This document shows, piece by piece, positions 10,192 to 21,732 of a DNA stretch of 64,000 bases. Position numbers and translations under genes: made by a program. Position 1 is the stretch's first letter. Every line of letters begins with the position of its first letter. This DNA is from Wurfbainia villosa (taxonomy: Eukaryota; Streptophyta; Magnoliopsida; Zingiberales; Zingiberaceae). The stretch is from contig CM046001.1 in NCBI GenBank assembly GCA_025175895.1, forward strand, positions 54,745,719 through 54,809,718. The letters are read 5' to 3'. The notes beneath the pieces are model-generated. The model was not told the origin of the DNA. It made no database searches and worked only from the letters and a program-made list of their open reading frames with translations.

Positions 10192-13157
10192 ATGACTTTC
10201 ACTCCACTTACTATGATACTAAAGGAAATAAACTTACTGTGCCAAAATAAAGTTGATTGAAAAAGAATCTAGATATTGTCTTATCTGCTAAGGAGTACAA
10301 GTATGCACTCTTCGAAGAGTGTCCTCAAGCCATGGTTGCTCAAAAAGGTTTCTACTTCTAAGCCAAAAGGCAAGAAGAAGAAGAAACAAGGTGAAGCAAA
10401 GGTGGTGGGAGGATCTCAGGGAGGAGTGAAGAAGCCGAAAGGCAAGTACTTGAAAGCAGGATGGACATTGGAAGAAGGACTGTCCCAGTCCGAAACAGAA
10501 CAAAGGTATACCCTTTGGACTAGTCGTTGAACCATGATTAGTGGTGTTATCTACCGGCACATGGAGTGTAGATACGGGAGCCACTGATCATGTCCGCAAT
10601 ACTTTGCAGGGGTTCCAGGAAACCCGACGACTAGCTAAAGGGGAGATTACCATTTACTTGGGCAATGTCATGAAGGTGGCGGCTATTGCAGTGGGAGAAG
10701 TTTTATTTATCTCTTAAGAATAATAAAACTTTGGTTCTGGAAAATTTCCTTTATGTACCTTTATTTAGAAAGAATTTAGTTTCAGTTTATAAATTGTTTA
10801 TGGATGGATATTCTATTTCTTTTAATGACAGAGCTATTATAAAAAGGAATAGGGAGAATATCTATTCAGGTACATTGATAGGAAATTTGTATACACTTGA
10901 ACCAAAACCTCCCACGATGCAAATTGAAGTTTATAACTCATCTTCTAATTCCAATAAGAGAAAAGAACCTTCGGAGATAAACCAAACATATCTTTGGCAT
11001 CTTAGGCTTAGTCGTATTAACCTAAGCAGAATTCAAAGGTTGATAGCTGATGGACCTCTGGGTTCATTAGTGGTGGAAGATTTCCCAACCTGCGAATCTT
11101 GCTTGGAGGATAAGATGACCAAGAGTCCTTTTAAGGCCAAGGGGTATAGAGCAAAAGATGTGTTAGAAATGGTTCATTTTGATTTATGTGGTCCTATGAC
11201 TATCCAGGCAAGAGGTAGTCTTGAATATTTCATCCTTTTTTATAGACGATTACTCAAGATATAGATACATTTACCTGATGCGCCATAAGTGTGAATGCTT
11301 TGACAAGTTCAAAGAGTTCAAGGCTGATGTGGAGAAACGTCAAGGTAAAAGTATCAAGACACTACGATTTGATCGTGGTGGTGAGTACCTCTTGGGAGAG
11401 TTTAGGAACTACTTATCAGAGGCTGGGATTCAATCCCAATTGACTGCACCTGGCACACCCCAGCAGAACGGTGTAGCAGAGCGAAGGAATAGGACTCTTA
11501 TGGAGATGGTTAGATCGATGATGAGTTATTCTGACTTGCCAGATTCGTTCTGAGGATATGCTCTAGATACGGCGGTGTACATTCTGAACTTGGTACCATC
11601 TAAATCAGTGCCTTCTACTCCCACAGAGTTGTGGACTGGGCGAAAGCCTAGTCTAAGATATATTCGGATATGGGGGAGTCCAACACATGTGCTGAAGGCA
11701 GATACTGGTAAGTTAGAACCTCGTACAGAAGTACGCTTGTTCGTTGGCTATCCTAGGGGAACGAAGGGTGGATTGTTTTATAGTCCTAGAGATCAGAGGG
11801 TGATCGTTAGCACGAATGCCAGATTTCTAGAGGAAGACTATGTGATGAGCCACAAGCCCAAGAGTAAAATTGTTCTGGAGGAATTAAAAGGGGAAGTCAC
11901 TTCTTTAGTACCACCGGTACAAGAGGATATACCACATGTCACTGCACCGCGTGTCATAGAGGATACACAGGTGATACCTCATCGTAGTGGGAGGGTTGTG
12001 AGACAGCCTGATAGAATCATATTCTTAGGAGAATCTTCTGATTTGGTCCCTGGCGAACATGAACCTGATCCCTGGACATATGACGAGGCAATCCAAGATA
12101 AAGATGCAGTATCTTGGCAAAGTGCAATGAATGCTGAGATTGAATCTATGGATTCAAATCAGGTATGGGAGCTAGTAGAACCACCCGATGGTGTAAAAAC
12201 CATTGGATACAAGTGGATCTACAAGAGAAAGAGAGGAATAGATGGGAAGGTTGAGACCTTCAAAGCGAGGCTTGTTGCGAAGGGGTATACTCAGAAAGAG
12301 GGTATCGATTATGAGGAGACATTTTCACCGGTAGCCATGCTTAAGTCTATCCGGATTCTCTTATGCATAGCAGCTCATATGGATTATGAGGTGTGGCAAA
12401 TGGATGTCAAGACAGCTTTCCTTAATGGAAGTCTTGAGGAAAACATCTACATGAAGCAACCATAGGGATTCATTGCTAAGGACAAAGAGCATCTTGTATG
12501 TAAGCTTAATCGGTCCATTTATGGATTGAAGCAAGCTTCGAGGTCTTGGAACATCCGCTTTGATGAAGTGAACTAGTCTTATGGATTTATTCAAAGTCCG
12601 GATAAGTCTTGTGTATACAAGAAATGTGACGGAAACGTAGTGGTATTTCTTGTACTATACGTAGATGACATTTTGTTGATTGGCAACAATATCAAGGTGT
12701 TATCGGATGTAAGGGTATGGTTGTCCAAACAGTTTGATATGAAGGACTTGGGAGAGGTGGGACACATCCTTGGGATCAAGGTTATAAGGGATCGCAGGAA
12801 AAGGATGTTGTGCTTATCCCAAGCTTCATACATAGACACAATTATGGAGCATTTTAGCATGTAGAACTCCAAGAAGGGTTTTCTACCTTTCAGGCATGGA
12901 GTTCCTTTATCTAAGGAGATGTGTCCTAGATCATCTGAGGAGATAGAGGAGATGAAGGCGGTTCCTTATGCTTCGGCAGTAGGAAGCCTCATGTATGCGA
13001 TGATTTGTACGAGACCAGATATCTGCTTTGTCGTGGGCATGGTCAGCAGATATCAGAGTAATCCAGGACAGGGACATTGGACTGCGGTAAAGCATATATT
13101 GAAGTGCCTGAGAAGGACTAGGGATTATATGCTAGTTTATCGGCCAGATCAATTACT
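10192..13157 (+). pseudogene. Element A gag-pol remnant (copia polyprotein, TNT1-94-like)
   Basis: Gag starts at 10192 but jumps after GTGTCCTC (10328) to the lysine-rich region. About 480 bp present in B (31028-31505) are missing, which is the Gag core. Then come a protease with WSVDTGATDHV (about 10563-10595), a GAG-pre-integrase (IWHLRL-type, 10980-11200), an integrase core (RGGEYLLGEF and TPQQNGVAERRN, 11220-11560), an RT with YKARLVAKGY-like and LYVDDILLIG motifs (12160-12860) and the start of RNase H (12960-13150). One frameshift lies near 11225-11260. Stops occur at about 11551, 12463, 12574 and 12862. The frame is cut at 13157 by the solo LTR. Reverse transcriptase and integrase would copy and insert the element; this copy cannot. 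Confidence 0.9.
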
Positions 13158-14623
13158 TGTTGGTGCAATCGGCCCAGGTCACGATTGACCAAACTCGAGT
13201 TTGACTCGAGTGATGTTTGACAAAGGGATTTGACAAAGTGGTTTGGCATTGATGTTTGACATTAATGTCGGTTAATATGTTGGGGAGATTGTTGGAGCAA
13301 TCGACCCGGGTCATGTTTGACCGGACTCGAGTTTGACTCGAGGAAGACCTTAATGGTTGACTAGGGTTGACCATGTGATTTTGAGAAGTCCAAGCATGGG
13401 TCTTGGTAAATGGAAAGTCCAAGCATGGGTCTTGGCATGGAAAGTCCAACATGGGTTGGCAAGGGAAAGTCCAAGCTTGAGTCTTGGCATTTGGAAGTCC
13501 AAGGGGATTGATATTGGCAGCGTAAAGTCCAAGCGGAGTCTTGGCGGCATAAGTCCAATGTGCCTTGGCGGTGTAGACACCGTTAGCATGACATAGCCGA
13601 GGGAAGCACCTGGAGGCTAGCGCGATGGATGAACAAGTCATGGATGACTTAGAGGGATCCAAGAGGCGTGAGGCTGATGGAGGTGGCTAGAAGGCTTAGG
13701 TCTAGGCTAAGGGTGGTCTAGCAAGTATGGGGGCACCATACTTGGGTTAAAACCTCATGTTTGAGGTTGGCAGTCGACTGGCAATATGGCCGGTTCGACT
13801 GCCGTGAGTCGATTTGAGTTCGACTGCCAACTTAGAGCTGGAATTGCTCTGGCAGTCGACTGCTCATTGGAGCAGTCGACTGATGTCTACGGCAGTCGAC
13901 TGCCAAGGGTCGGCAGTCGACTGCTAGTTCTGTGTCGAGCATAGAACGCTTCGTAGCCGACTGACCAGTCGACTACGGGCATTGGCAGTCGACTGCCAAT
14001 GTTGGCAGTCGACTGCCAAGAGTCCCGTTGGAACTTGTCCAACGTGGATTGAGCCGTTGTCTCACAGCTACAGTGCTGGTAGTCGACTGGGGACTTATGG
14101 TAGTCGACTGCTAGGCGAAAATCCAGCCCGATGAAGGATAAAAGCAGCTGTTTGTGGAAGGCTCAAGCATAAGTTCTTTGGGAGCTTACTTGAGGCGATT
14201 TGCAGGTGCATTTCAGGGTCCTTCAACCTCATCCAAGCAACCAACAAGCAAAGCGCTCAAACCCTAGTTTGTAAAGTGTTCTTTACATTTCCTTGTATTT
14301 TGCTTGTATTTTTGCGTATTACTTGTTGTAATCCATTGTACGAGGTTTCTCCACCTCCGACTTGTTGTCGAGAAGGAGTTTATTGCTTAGTGGTGTGTGA
14401 TTGGCATCACTAGGGCTCGTTTGAGCCCTATCCATGGAGTAGGAACCGTGCGATTCTGAACCACGTTATATCCTTGTGTTCGTGATTGTATCTTTTCGTT
14501 ATTGCTTTTATTATTTCTATTCTGTTGCGCATAATGAGTTTTGTAGAGACGATTGCGAACGAATTCCATCTACGTACGGTCAAACGCTATTCACCCCCCT
14601 CTAGCGGCCTCAAATCTTCTACA
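13158..14623 (+). mobile_element. Solo family-3 LTR inserted in element A pol
   Basis: Runs TGTTGGTGCAATCGGCCCAGG...AATCTTCTACA with target duplication TTACT at 13153-13157 and 14624-14628. A solo LTR with its own duplication is the product of recombination between the two LTRs of a former full element. It contains the CCAAG...CTTGG hairpin array (13386-13560), an array of CAGTCGACTG palindromes (13772-14112) and a TATA-like GGATAAAAGC at about 14135. Overlapping frames on both strands between 13150 and 13660 come from the stop-poor repeat and are not genes. Confidence 0.93.
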
Positions 14624-14714
14624 TTACTCTCTGTGGGTTACATAGATTGTGACTTCCAATCAGATAGGGATAACAGTAAGTCTACCTCAGGTTTTGTGTT
14701 TAATTTGGGAGGTG
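14624..14714 (+). pseudogene. Element A RNase H segment between two insertions
   Basis: Resumes A's pol (SVGYIDCDFQSDRDN then KSTSGFVFNLGG), the start of the copia RNase H fold with the first catalytic Asp region. It corresponds to B 34336-34418. It is isolated between the solo LTR and E, only 91 bp long. Confidence 0.9.
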
Positions 14715-16176
14715 TGTTGGTGCAATCGGCCCAGATCATGATTGACCAGGACTCGAGTTTGACTTGAGTGATGTTTTGATGTTTCGACAAAAACATATGA
14801 CAATGTAATTATCATTTGGTAAAGTCCAAGTCTTGAGTACTTGGCATGGAAAGTCCAAGTGAGACACTTGGCACATGAAAAGTTCAAGCATGGTCTTGGC
14901 ATTTGAGAAGTCCAACATGGGTTAGCAAGGGAAGTCCAAGCATGGGTCTTGGCATGGAAAGTCCAAGCATAGTCTTGGCATGGAAAGTCCAAGCATAGTC
15001 TTGGCATGGAAAGTCCAACATGGGTTGGCAAGGGAAAGTCCAAGCTCGAGCCTTGGCATTTGATAAGTCCAATGGTTGGCGGCGTAAAGTCCAAGCGGAG
15101 TCTTGGCGGCGTAAGTCCAATGTGCCTTGGTGGTGTAGACACCGTTAGCATGACATAGCCGATGGAAGACCTGAAGGCTAGCGCGATGGATAAACAAGTC
15201 ATGGATGACTTGGAGGGATCCGAGAGGCGTGAGGCTGATGGAGGTGGCTAGAAGGCTTAGGTCTAGGCTAAGGGTGGTCTAGCAAGTATGGGGGAACCAT
15301 ACTTAGGTTAAAACCTCATGGTTGAGGTGTGTCACGATCGATGCCATGTGGCTGACCGACCAAGTCAACTAGGTTTAACTACGAGTGAGCGAGCATGACC
15401 GCCATTGTTAGGCGATCGATGGAGAGCAATGATCGATCATGTGATCAGTCGACTGATGCTCGGATTTTCAGCCACAGAATGGAGTCTCACTCGACTGCTG
15501 AGACGAGCAGTCGAGTGATGGCTCATCAGTCGACTGATGGTCATGATCAGTCGACTGATGTCCTAACCATTAGATTTTTCCAGCGTGGATTACACCGTTG
15601 TCTCACAGCAACAATGTGATCAGTCGACTGATGGTCCCGATCAGTCGACTGATCGACCTTTTCCAGCACAGGTTGAAGCTATATAAGGAGCTCGTGATGC
15701 AGGAAAAGATAGCGATTTTCTTGAGCAAAATTGAAGAGGGAAGTTGGTGCTTTCCAGTCCTTCAAAGCTAGTTCAAGGCAATCAAAGATCAAGCAATCCA
15801 AAGCTCTTGTAAAGTGTTTTTCCTTTACTTGCATTTGTATTTCATATTGTATTTGCTTGTATCTACTTGATTATTGTTGTAATCATATTGTACAAGGTTT
15901 CTCCGCCTCCGGATTGTTCCGAGAAGGAGTTATTATTATAGTGGTGTGTGATTGGCATCGCTAGGGTTCGTACGAACTCGATCCGTGGAGTAGGAACCGT
16001 GCGGTTCTGAACCACGTTAAATCTTCGTGTCTTTGTGTGTACTTGTCCATTTCATTATTGTATTATATCTATATTCCGCTGCGCTAATGAAATTGTAGAG
16101 ACGAACGCGATCGATTTCCGACAACTTGAGAACGACGCTATTCACCCCCCCTCTAGCCGTTCCAATATTCCTAACA
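14715..16176 (+). mobile_element. Element E 5' LTR
   Basis: TGTTGGTGCAATCGG...TTCCAATATTCCTAACA. Contains the CCAAG...CTTGG hairpin array (14820-15130), the palindrome region (15330-15655), a TATA box and the conserved end with CACCCCCCCTCTAGCCG. Against the 3' LTR, most differences are C/T and G/A changes, but the palindromes at 15330-15450 are each disrupted with small indels. Confidence 0.95.
15676..15684 (+). promoter_or_regulatory. TATA box in E 5' LTR
   Basis: CTATATAAGG follows the palindrome array in both E LTRs (here and about 21234-21242), a sensible place for the LTR promoter. The assignment rests on motif and position only. Confidence 0.55.
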
Positions 16177-16178
16177 AG

Positions 16179-16190
16179 TGGTATCAGAGC
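16179..16190 (+). other. Element E primer binding site
   Basis: TGGTATCAGAGC, exact initiator tRNA-Met complement, two bases after the LTR end. Confidence 0.93.
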
Positions 16191-16248
16191 CCGGGGCTCT
16201 TCTACGGACTAACCGCCGGGAGCTAAGACAAAAGGCTAGAGGGTGAAG

Positions 16249-17898
16249 ATGGAATTCCAAGACAAGCTTGGATGAGATATCAATACTCCACCTCCATATG
16301 ATCCAGAAGATTTTCCGGCGTGGAGAGCAAGAATGGAAACATTCTTGATGATAAACATAGAGGATTGGTTCATCCTCGTTGAAGGCCTTGAACCCCCTAG
16401 GGATAAGAAGGGGAATGTCCTAAAATTGAAAAAGTGGACCCAAGAGCAATGCCAAAAGCTCAAGACTAAAATTAAGGTAACGAAACTGTTCGAAGATTTA
16501 ATCCCTAATGATGTTTTGTGCAAGCTAGGGGATTACATGTATGCCAAGGAGCTATGGAGAAAATTGGCAAGATTCCATGAGGAGAGTTCATCCTCAAGTG
16601 AAAGTGAGGAATCGGAAGTTGAGATGGAGTCAACTTCCGGATCGGAGAAAGAAGAAGTAGAAGAGATGGAAGAAGCATCTACTTCTAGGATTGAGGAGGA
16701 GAGACCATCCTCTACACCGGAGCAACCTCAAGAAGAGCCTTCAACATCCGATCAAGATGAGGAAGCTCAAAATTCAACTCCGGCACCTACCACCACCCTA
16801 GGTAACTCAAACACTTTATCTTCAAATAAAAATCATATAATGTGCTTTGAGTGTAGGGAGTATGGGCATTACAAGAGCAAATGCCCAAAGAAGGTTAGGA
16901 AAGCTTCTCCGGCCCCCAAAAGTCAATAAAAGTCAAAGGATGCCGGTTCCCCAAGTCAAAAGAGCAAGGAGCATATTATATGCTTCAAGTGTCATCAAAA
17001 GGGGCATTATAGAAGTCAATGCTCTAGGGGGAGGAAAAAGACCCAAGAAGAAGCATCACAAGTAGGGGGAGCTAAGGTTAACCCTAAGGTACATTTTAGT
17101 AGTGCATCTTCTAATTTAAATGTTAAAAAGCATGCTAGGAATTTAAATTCTCCTACAATTTATGAAAAGCATGCTAATAGGAATAAATGTTTTTTATTAG
17201 GAGCTAAAAGTGTCCATTTTAGTAATAAGGAGAAATTTGGGACTAATGTCCCTAGAAAAACCATACCTAGGGAATCTATTAAGAAAATACAAGAACATCT
17301 AGGTTTTAATCCAAAATGGACTAGGCGTATGCCAAGGAAGTCCAATGCCCAAGATTTAAATCAAAATTCTAAAATTGGGCAATTAGAATTAGAAAACCAA
17401 GCCTTGAGGTCAAGGCTTGAAAAACTTGAGAAGACCCTCAACACTATGCAAAATCATTTTAAAGGGTCTAATGGTCAAACTCCTAGGTCAAGAAGTCAAA
17501 GTCAACATCTAGGACCTAAGAGTCAAAAGTCAACCAAGGGCAAGAATGGTTTGGGTCACAAACCTAAGTCCAAGGTGACTTATCATAGTGTTCCATTTGA
17601 CTATGGAACACTAACTAGGTCTAGGAAGACCAAGGTCAATGGAAAAATCATCCCTAGAGTTGACCAAGGTTTGTGCCTCGTGGCCAAGGTTTTGAAGAAA
17701 CCTAGGGTGGCCGCTAAGAAGGTTGTTAGGGAGGCAATCCTTAAGGTTAACCTAGGCAAGACCAAAATGACCAAGGCTAATAAGCCTAGAAAGGTCATTA
17801 GGAAGGTATCTAGGGAGGTTATCCCTAAGGAATACCTAGTTAATTCAATAAGCTCAAATAGATTTTGGGTTCCAAAGAGCGTGATTGATTCACGTTAA
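16249..17898 (+). pseudogene. Element E Gag with two zinc knuckles, coiled coil and basic repeats
   Basis: A single frame of 550 codons starts with ATG 58 bp after the primer site. It is interrupted only by TGA at codon 9 (16273, probably from TGG) and TAA at 16927. Order: capsid-like N-terminus (W-R-x-R-M, residues 18-110); acidic Ser/Glu linker (120-200); knuckle 1 CFECREYGHYKSKC (about 200) and knuckle 2 CFKCHQKGHYRSQC (about 245); a coiled coil LELENQALRSRLEKLEKTL (about 380-400); basic repeats ending KVSREVIPKEYLVN; and FWVPKSVIDS at the end. The WVPKS ending resembles the junction just before protease in SIRE/Maximus-type copia Gag-Pol, so pol appears cleanly removed here. Gag would form the particle and bind RNA. 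D and J carry the same architecture. Confidence 0.85.
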
Positions 17899-20261
17899 AT
17901 GGATTAGAATGTGCCAACCATGATTGGATGAGTAGTTAACTCAACTATGGTAAAGATGGCACTTTAGGTTATTTTCAAGGTTATGGGTGCCTTGGAAAAA
18001 CATTTGAGCTTTAATCCTAAAGGATTTTAGGATGTGCCAATATAGTTTTTGAAAAACATGAAAATCAATAAAAGTGGCACAATCTAGATTTAGAGGTCAT
18101 AGTGTGTAACTTTGATTGTTGGCACACTTTAAAAGTTCATGTAAAAGTAACATCAAGAGTGATACTCAAGTGTCACACAACTTGATGTCTTGTACTCACC
18201 ATGCTTCATATGTTTTACCATATGTTTGCATGGAAGGAATGTCTAGGATGGATTGCATCTCACAAAACAAGTCTTTTACCTTTGATTGTGTATTTCAACA
18301 CTTAGAAAGGGTGAGATGTTAGGATTTGGAAATCATTGAATGTTAATGTTTGCAAAAATGAAATAAAACATTAAAATACATTAACAAATACATGAATGTA
18401 AGTGTAATATCAATATATTCGATATACAAGAATAAACATGATAAAATGGAGTAATTAGATAAAGAAATCGAGATTTTTAGAACCGCCACCTCCTGAAGAC
18501 GATTAGATATTGAGGATATTAGATTTTCTGTGGTTGTCAGTTTTTGTAGTGAGATTGAGCATAGCCAATCTCCATTTTGAATGTAAAAGACTAAAATTTT
18601 AAGTTAAATGAAATTTGTGTTTCTGAAAATCTTGTGTGTCTGGATGAGTACTTGTATTATTGTATTTCTTATAAAAGTTGATATATCATGACATGAAATC
18701 GCATCGTATCATATACCATGTCATGTCGTTGTTTAGGGTTATTTTAGATGTCATGTGTTCTTAAAGTTCATCATATGCCATGACATCATGATCATTGGTC
18801 ATGATTTTATTTTGCCATCACTATGCCATGATCATTTCATGCATTAATTTGATTGAACATTGATTTAAGGAAAATGACATGACTTGAAGTCTCACTTATA
18901 AGGGAATCAAGTAGAGTTGCCTAGAAAATGCATGAAACCCTAGATAAAGTAAATCAAAACCCACATCTCACATCACATTGACATGTATGTGTATTTATAC
19001 ACCCTAGATACATGTGAGATGCTAGGATAATAGGTTAGGTTCAAGGTGCATAGGTAGTGCATCTAGATGAACTCAAACTTATTTCAACTATCACCAAGAA
19101 TCATAAGGAAAGCTAATATACAAGTTATGTATATTTAGCCAATAAATTATGGTTCAAAATAGGTTTTCAAAAACATTTTAAAATCAATTTAGAAAACCTT
19201 GGTGAAGTCTATCTTTTGATAGCCATCATCATTGTAGAAGTTGATACAAAGTGGATCAAAAACTTTAAAGTTTTTAATAGTTTTAAACTTTGTATCAATC
19301 TCCTATTTCAATGGTAAAAATATTTTTCCAAAATTTTTCACTGATTTTATGTGTGATAAGTAATATACGTATCAAGTTTCGTGATTTTTTGATTTACATA
19401 GAATTACTTATGAATTTCCAAAAGTTGAGTCTGATTTCTGAAAATTAGGTTTTCAATTATCGGATCATTGCCGCTGAAGACGATCGATGATGGAGCGTTG
19501 GACTCATTGCTATGTATCACTGTTGCCTCGTGCGGTCCGATCGATGGACACATCGATCAGTAGCCGACAAGTCGATCGATAGTCGATTTACAGGTAACCA
19601 AAGTTGTTTAACCCGATTTCAGCTGCGGTTAAGGTCCCTAACCACTCCTGACCCTAGGATATGCCTTGGGAAGCATGATGAAGGGTGAAAATCCATTGGA
19701 TATGGATTAGGAGAAGTGTTTAGGGTTTGTATCAATTTCAAGGTGTTGGAAAGTTCAATGTTGAATTTCTACGCTTAATTTTTGATGGCTTAGAGTTCCT
19801 ATTGGCTTAGGGGCTTCCCAAGGACATTGTTGGTGCAATGGTCAAGGGGGAGCAAGCCTTTAGGGGGAGGTATCCATCTTGGGATGATGGATGTGTTTTT
19901 TCTCCTTGAAAAGGAAAAGTTATTGGGAAAGTATCATCAATTGGGAAAATTGATGGGTTTTTGATACCCAATTTGGAAATTGGGAGAGTAAATAGGATTG
20001 CCTCTCTTGAGTGATATATGACTTATCACTAGGAAGATGATAGGCATCCTAGGGATTTTTGGACAAAGGGGGAGATTGTAAGATCTCATTGGGACATGAG
20101 ACATTGACCTCCTTGGAGAGAAAACCTTTTTGATGTTAGTCAAAAAGGAGGAGAATGTTTGGGGGAGAACATTTGGAGAGTATTTACCAATTTGGGATAA
20201 TTGGTAAAGGATTTGAGTTAGTGTTCTAACTCAATCATTTGTTTGGTTTTTGTCAAACATC
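17899..20261 (+). other. Element E 3' noncoding region
   Basis: About 2.4 kb of AT-rich sequence with no credible frame. It is rich in CATGATCATG/GACATCATG motifs (18690-18860) and contains a cluster of GATCGATG motifs at 19480-19600 where D has CAGTCGACTC-like motifs (27140-27200). It aligns in parts with D 26507-27987 and J 60863-61679, so it is a family feature. It occupies the position where pol would be. Confidence 0.75.
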
Positions 20262-20275
20262 AAAAAGGGGGAGAT
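20262..20275 (+). other. Element E polypurine tract
   Basis: AAAAAGGGGGAGAT abuts the 3' LTR and would prime plus-strand synthesis. D has the matching complement at 26507-26520. Confidence 0.88.
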
Positions 20276-21732
20276 TGTTGGTGCAATCGGCCCAGGTCAC
20301 GATTGACCAGGACTCGAGTTTGACTTGAGTGATATTTTGATGTTTCGACAAAAACATATGACAATGTAATTGTCATTTGGTAAAGTCCAAGTCTTGAGTA
20401 CTTGGCATGGAAAGTCCAAGTGGGACACTTGGCACATGAAAAGTCCAAGCATGGTCTTGGCATTTGAGAAGTCCAACATGAGTTGGCAAGGGAAGTCCAA
20501 GCATGGGTCTTGGCATGGAAAGTCCAAGCATGGTCTTGGCATGGAAAGTCCAACATGGGTTGGCAAGGGAAAGTCCAAGCTTGAGCCTTGGCATTTGATA
20601 AGTCCAATGGTTGGCGACGTAAAGTCCAAGCGGAGTCTTGGCAGCGTAAGTCCAATGTGCCTTGGCGGTGTAGACACCGTTAGCATGACATAGCCGATGG
20701 AAGCACCTGAAGGCTAGCGCGATGGATAAAAAAGTCATGGATGACTTGGAGGGATCCGAGAGGCGTGAGGCTAATGGAGGTGGCTAGAAGGCTTAGGTCT
20801 AGGCTAAGGGTGGTCTAGCAAGTATAGGGGAACCATACTTAGGTTAAAACCTCATGGTTGAGGTGTGTCAGTCGACTGATGCCATGTGGCAGTCGACTGG
20901 ACCAAGTCAACTAGGGTTTGACTGCGGGAAGTGGCCTAGCAGTCGACTGCCATTGTTAGGCAGTCGACTGATGGATGAGCAGTCGACTGATCATGTGATC
21001 AGTCGACTGATGTTCGGATTTTCGACCATAGAATAGAGTCTCACTCGACTGCTGAGATGAGCTGTCGAGTGATGGCTCATCAGTCGACTGATGATCATGA
21101 TCAGTCGACTGATGTCCTAGCCGTTGGATTTTTTCCAGTGTGGATTACACCGTTGTCTCACAGCAATAGTGTGATCAGTCGACTGATGGTCCCGATCAGT
21201 CGACTGATCGACCTTTTCCAGCACAGGTTGAAGCTATATAAGGATCTCGTGATGGAGGAAAAGATAGCGATTTTCTTGAGCGAAATTGAAGAGGGAAGTT
21301 GGTGCTTTCTAGTCCTTCAAAGCTAGTTCAAGGCAATCAAAGATCAAGCAATCCAAAGCTCTTGTAAAGTGTTTTTCCTTTACTTGCATTTGTATTTCAT
21401 ATTTTATTTGCTTGTATCTACTTGATTATTGTTGTAATCATATTGTACGAGGTTTCTCCGCCTCCGAATTGTTCCGAGAAGGAGTTATTATTATAGTGGT
21501 GTGTGATTGGCATCGCTAGGGTTTGTACGAACCCGATCTGTGGAGTAGGAACCGTGCGGTTCCAAACCACGTTAAATCTTCGTGTCTTTGTGTGTGCTTG
21601 TCCATTTCGTTATTGTATTATATCTATATTCCGCTGCGCTAACGAAATTGTAGAGACGAACGCGATCGATTTCCGACAACTTGAGAACGACGCTATTCAC
21701 CCCCCCCTCTAGCCGTTCCAATATTCCTAACA
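20276..21732 (+). mobile_element. Element E 3' LTR
   Basis: TGTTGGTGCAATCGG...CCTAACA, nearly the same as 14715-16176. It keeps intact CAGTCGACTG palindromes through 20868-21215, including GATCAGTCGACTGATC. The hairpin repeat array is at 20384-20665. Open frames on both strands at 20260-20740 reflect the repeat array, not proteins. Confidence 0.95.

Larger units (their letters stand above)
14715..21732 (+). mobile_element. Element E: complete gag-only family-3 LTR retrotransposon
   Basis: A 7,018-bp element with two LTRs (1,462 and 1,457 bp), exact primer site, a 14-bp polypurine tract and target duplication AGGTG at 14710-14714 and 21733-21737. The 4.1-kb internal region has one Gag frame (16249-17898) and then 2.4 kb of AT-rich noncoding sequence. 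No protease, integrase, RT or RNase H motif is present in any frame. It therefore needs enzymes from another copia element. It inserted into A's RNase H region in the same orientation as the solo LTR. It is the most intact element in the window. Confidence 0.95.

Noticed and set aside
13772..14112. CAGTCGACTG repeats as a CRISPR array or attachment sites
   Set aside because: Spacing and flanks are irregular, the unit is a 10-bp palindrome inside LTRs, and the context is a plant nuclear retrotransposon.
14687..15202. Several long overlapping open frames on both strands, rich in Trp, Leu and Pro-like repeats
   Set aside because: They coincide with the CCAAG...CTTGG tandem array, which lacks stops in many frames. 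The same frames appear wherever the LTR occurs (13153-13662, 20260-20738, 26048-26485, 56029-56373). No start context or family match.
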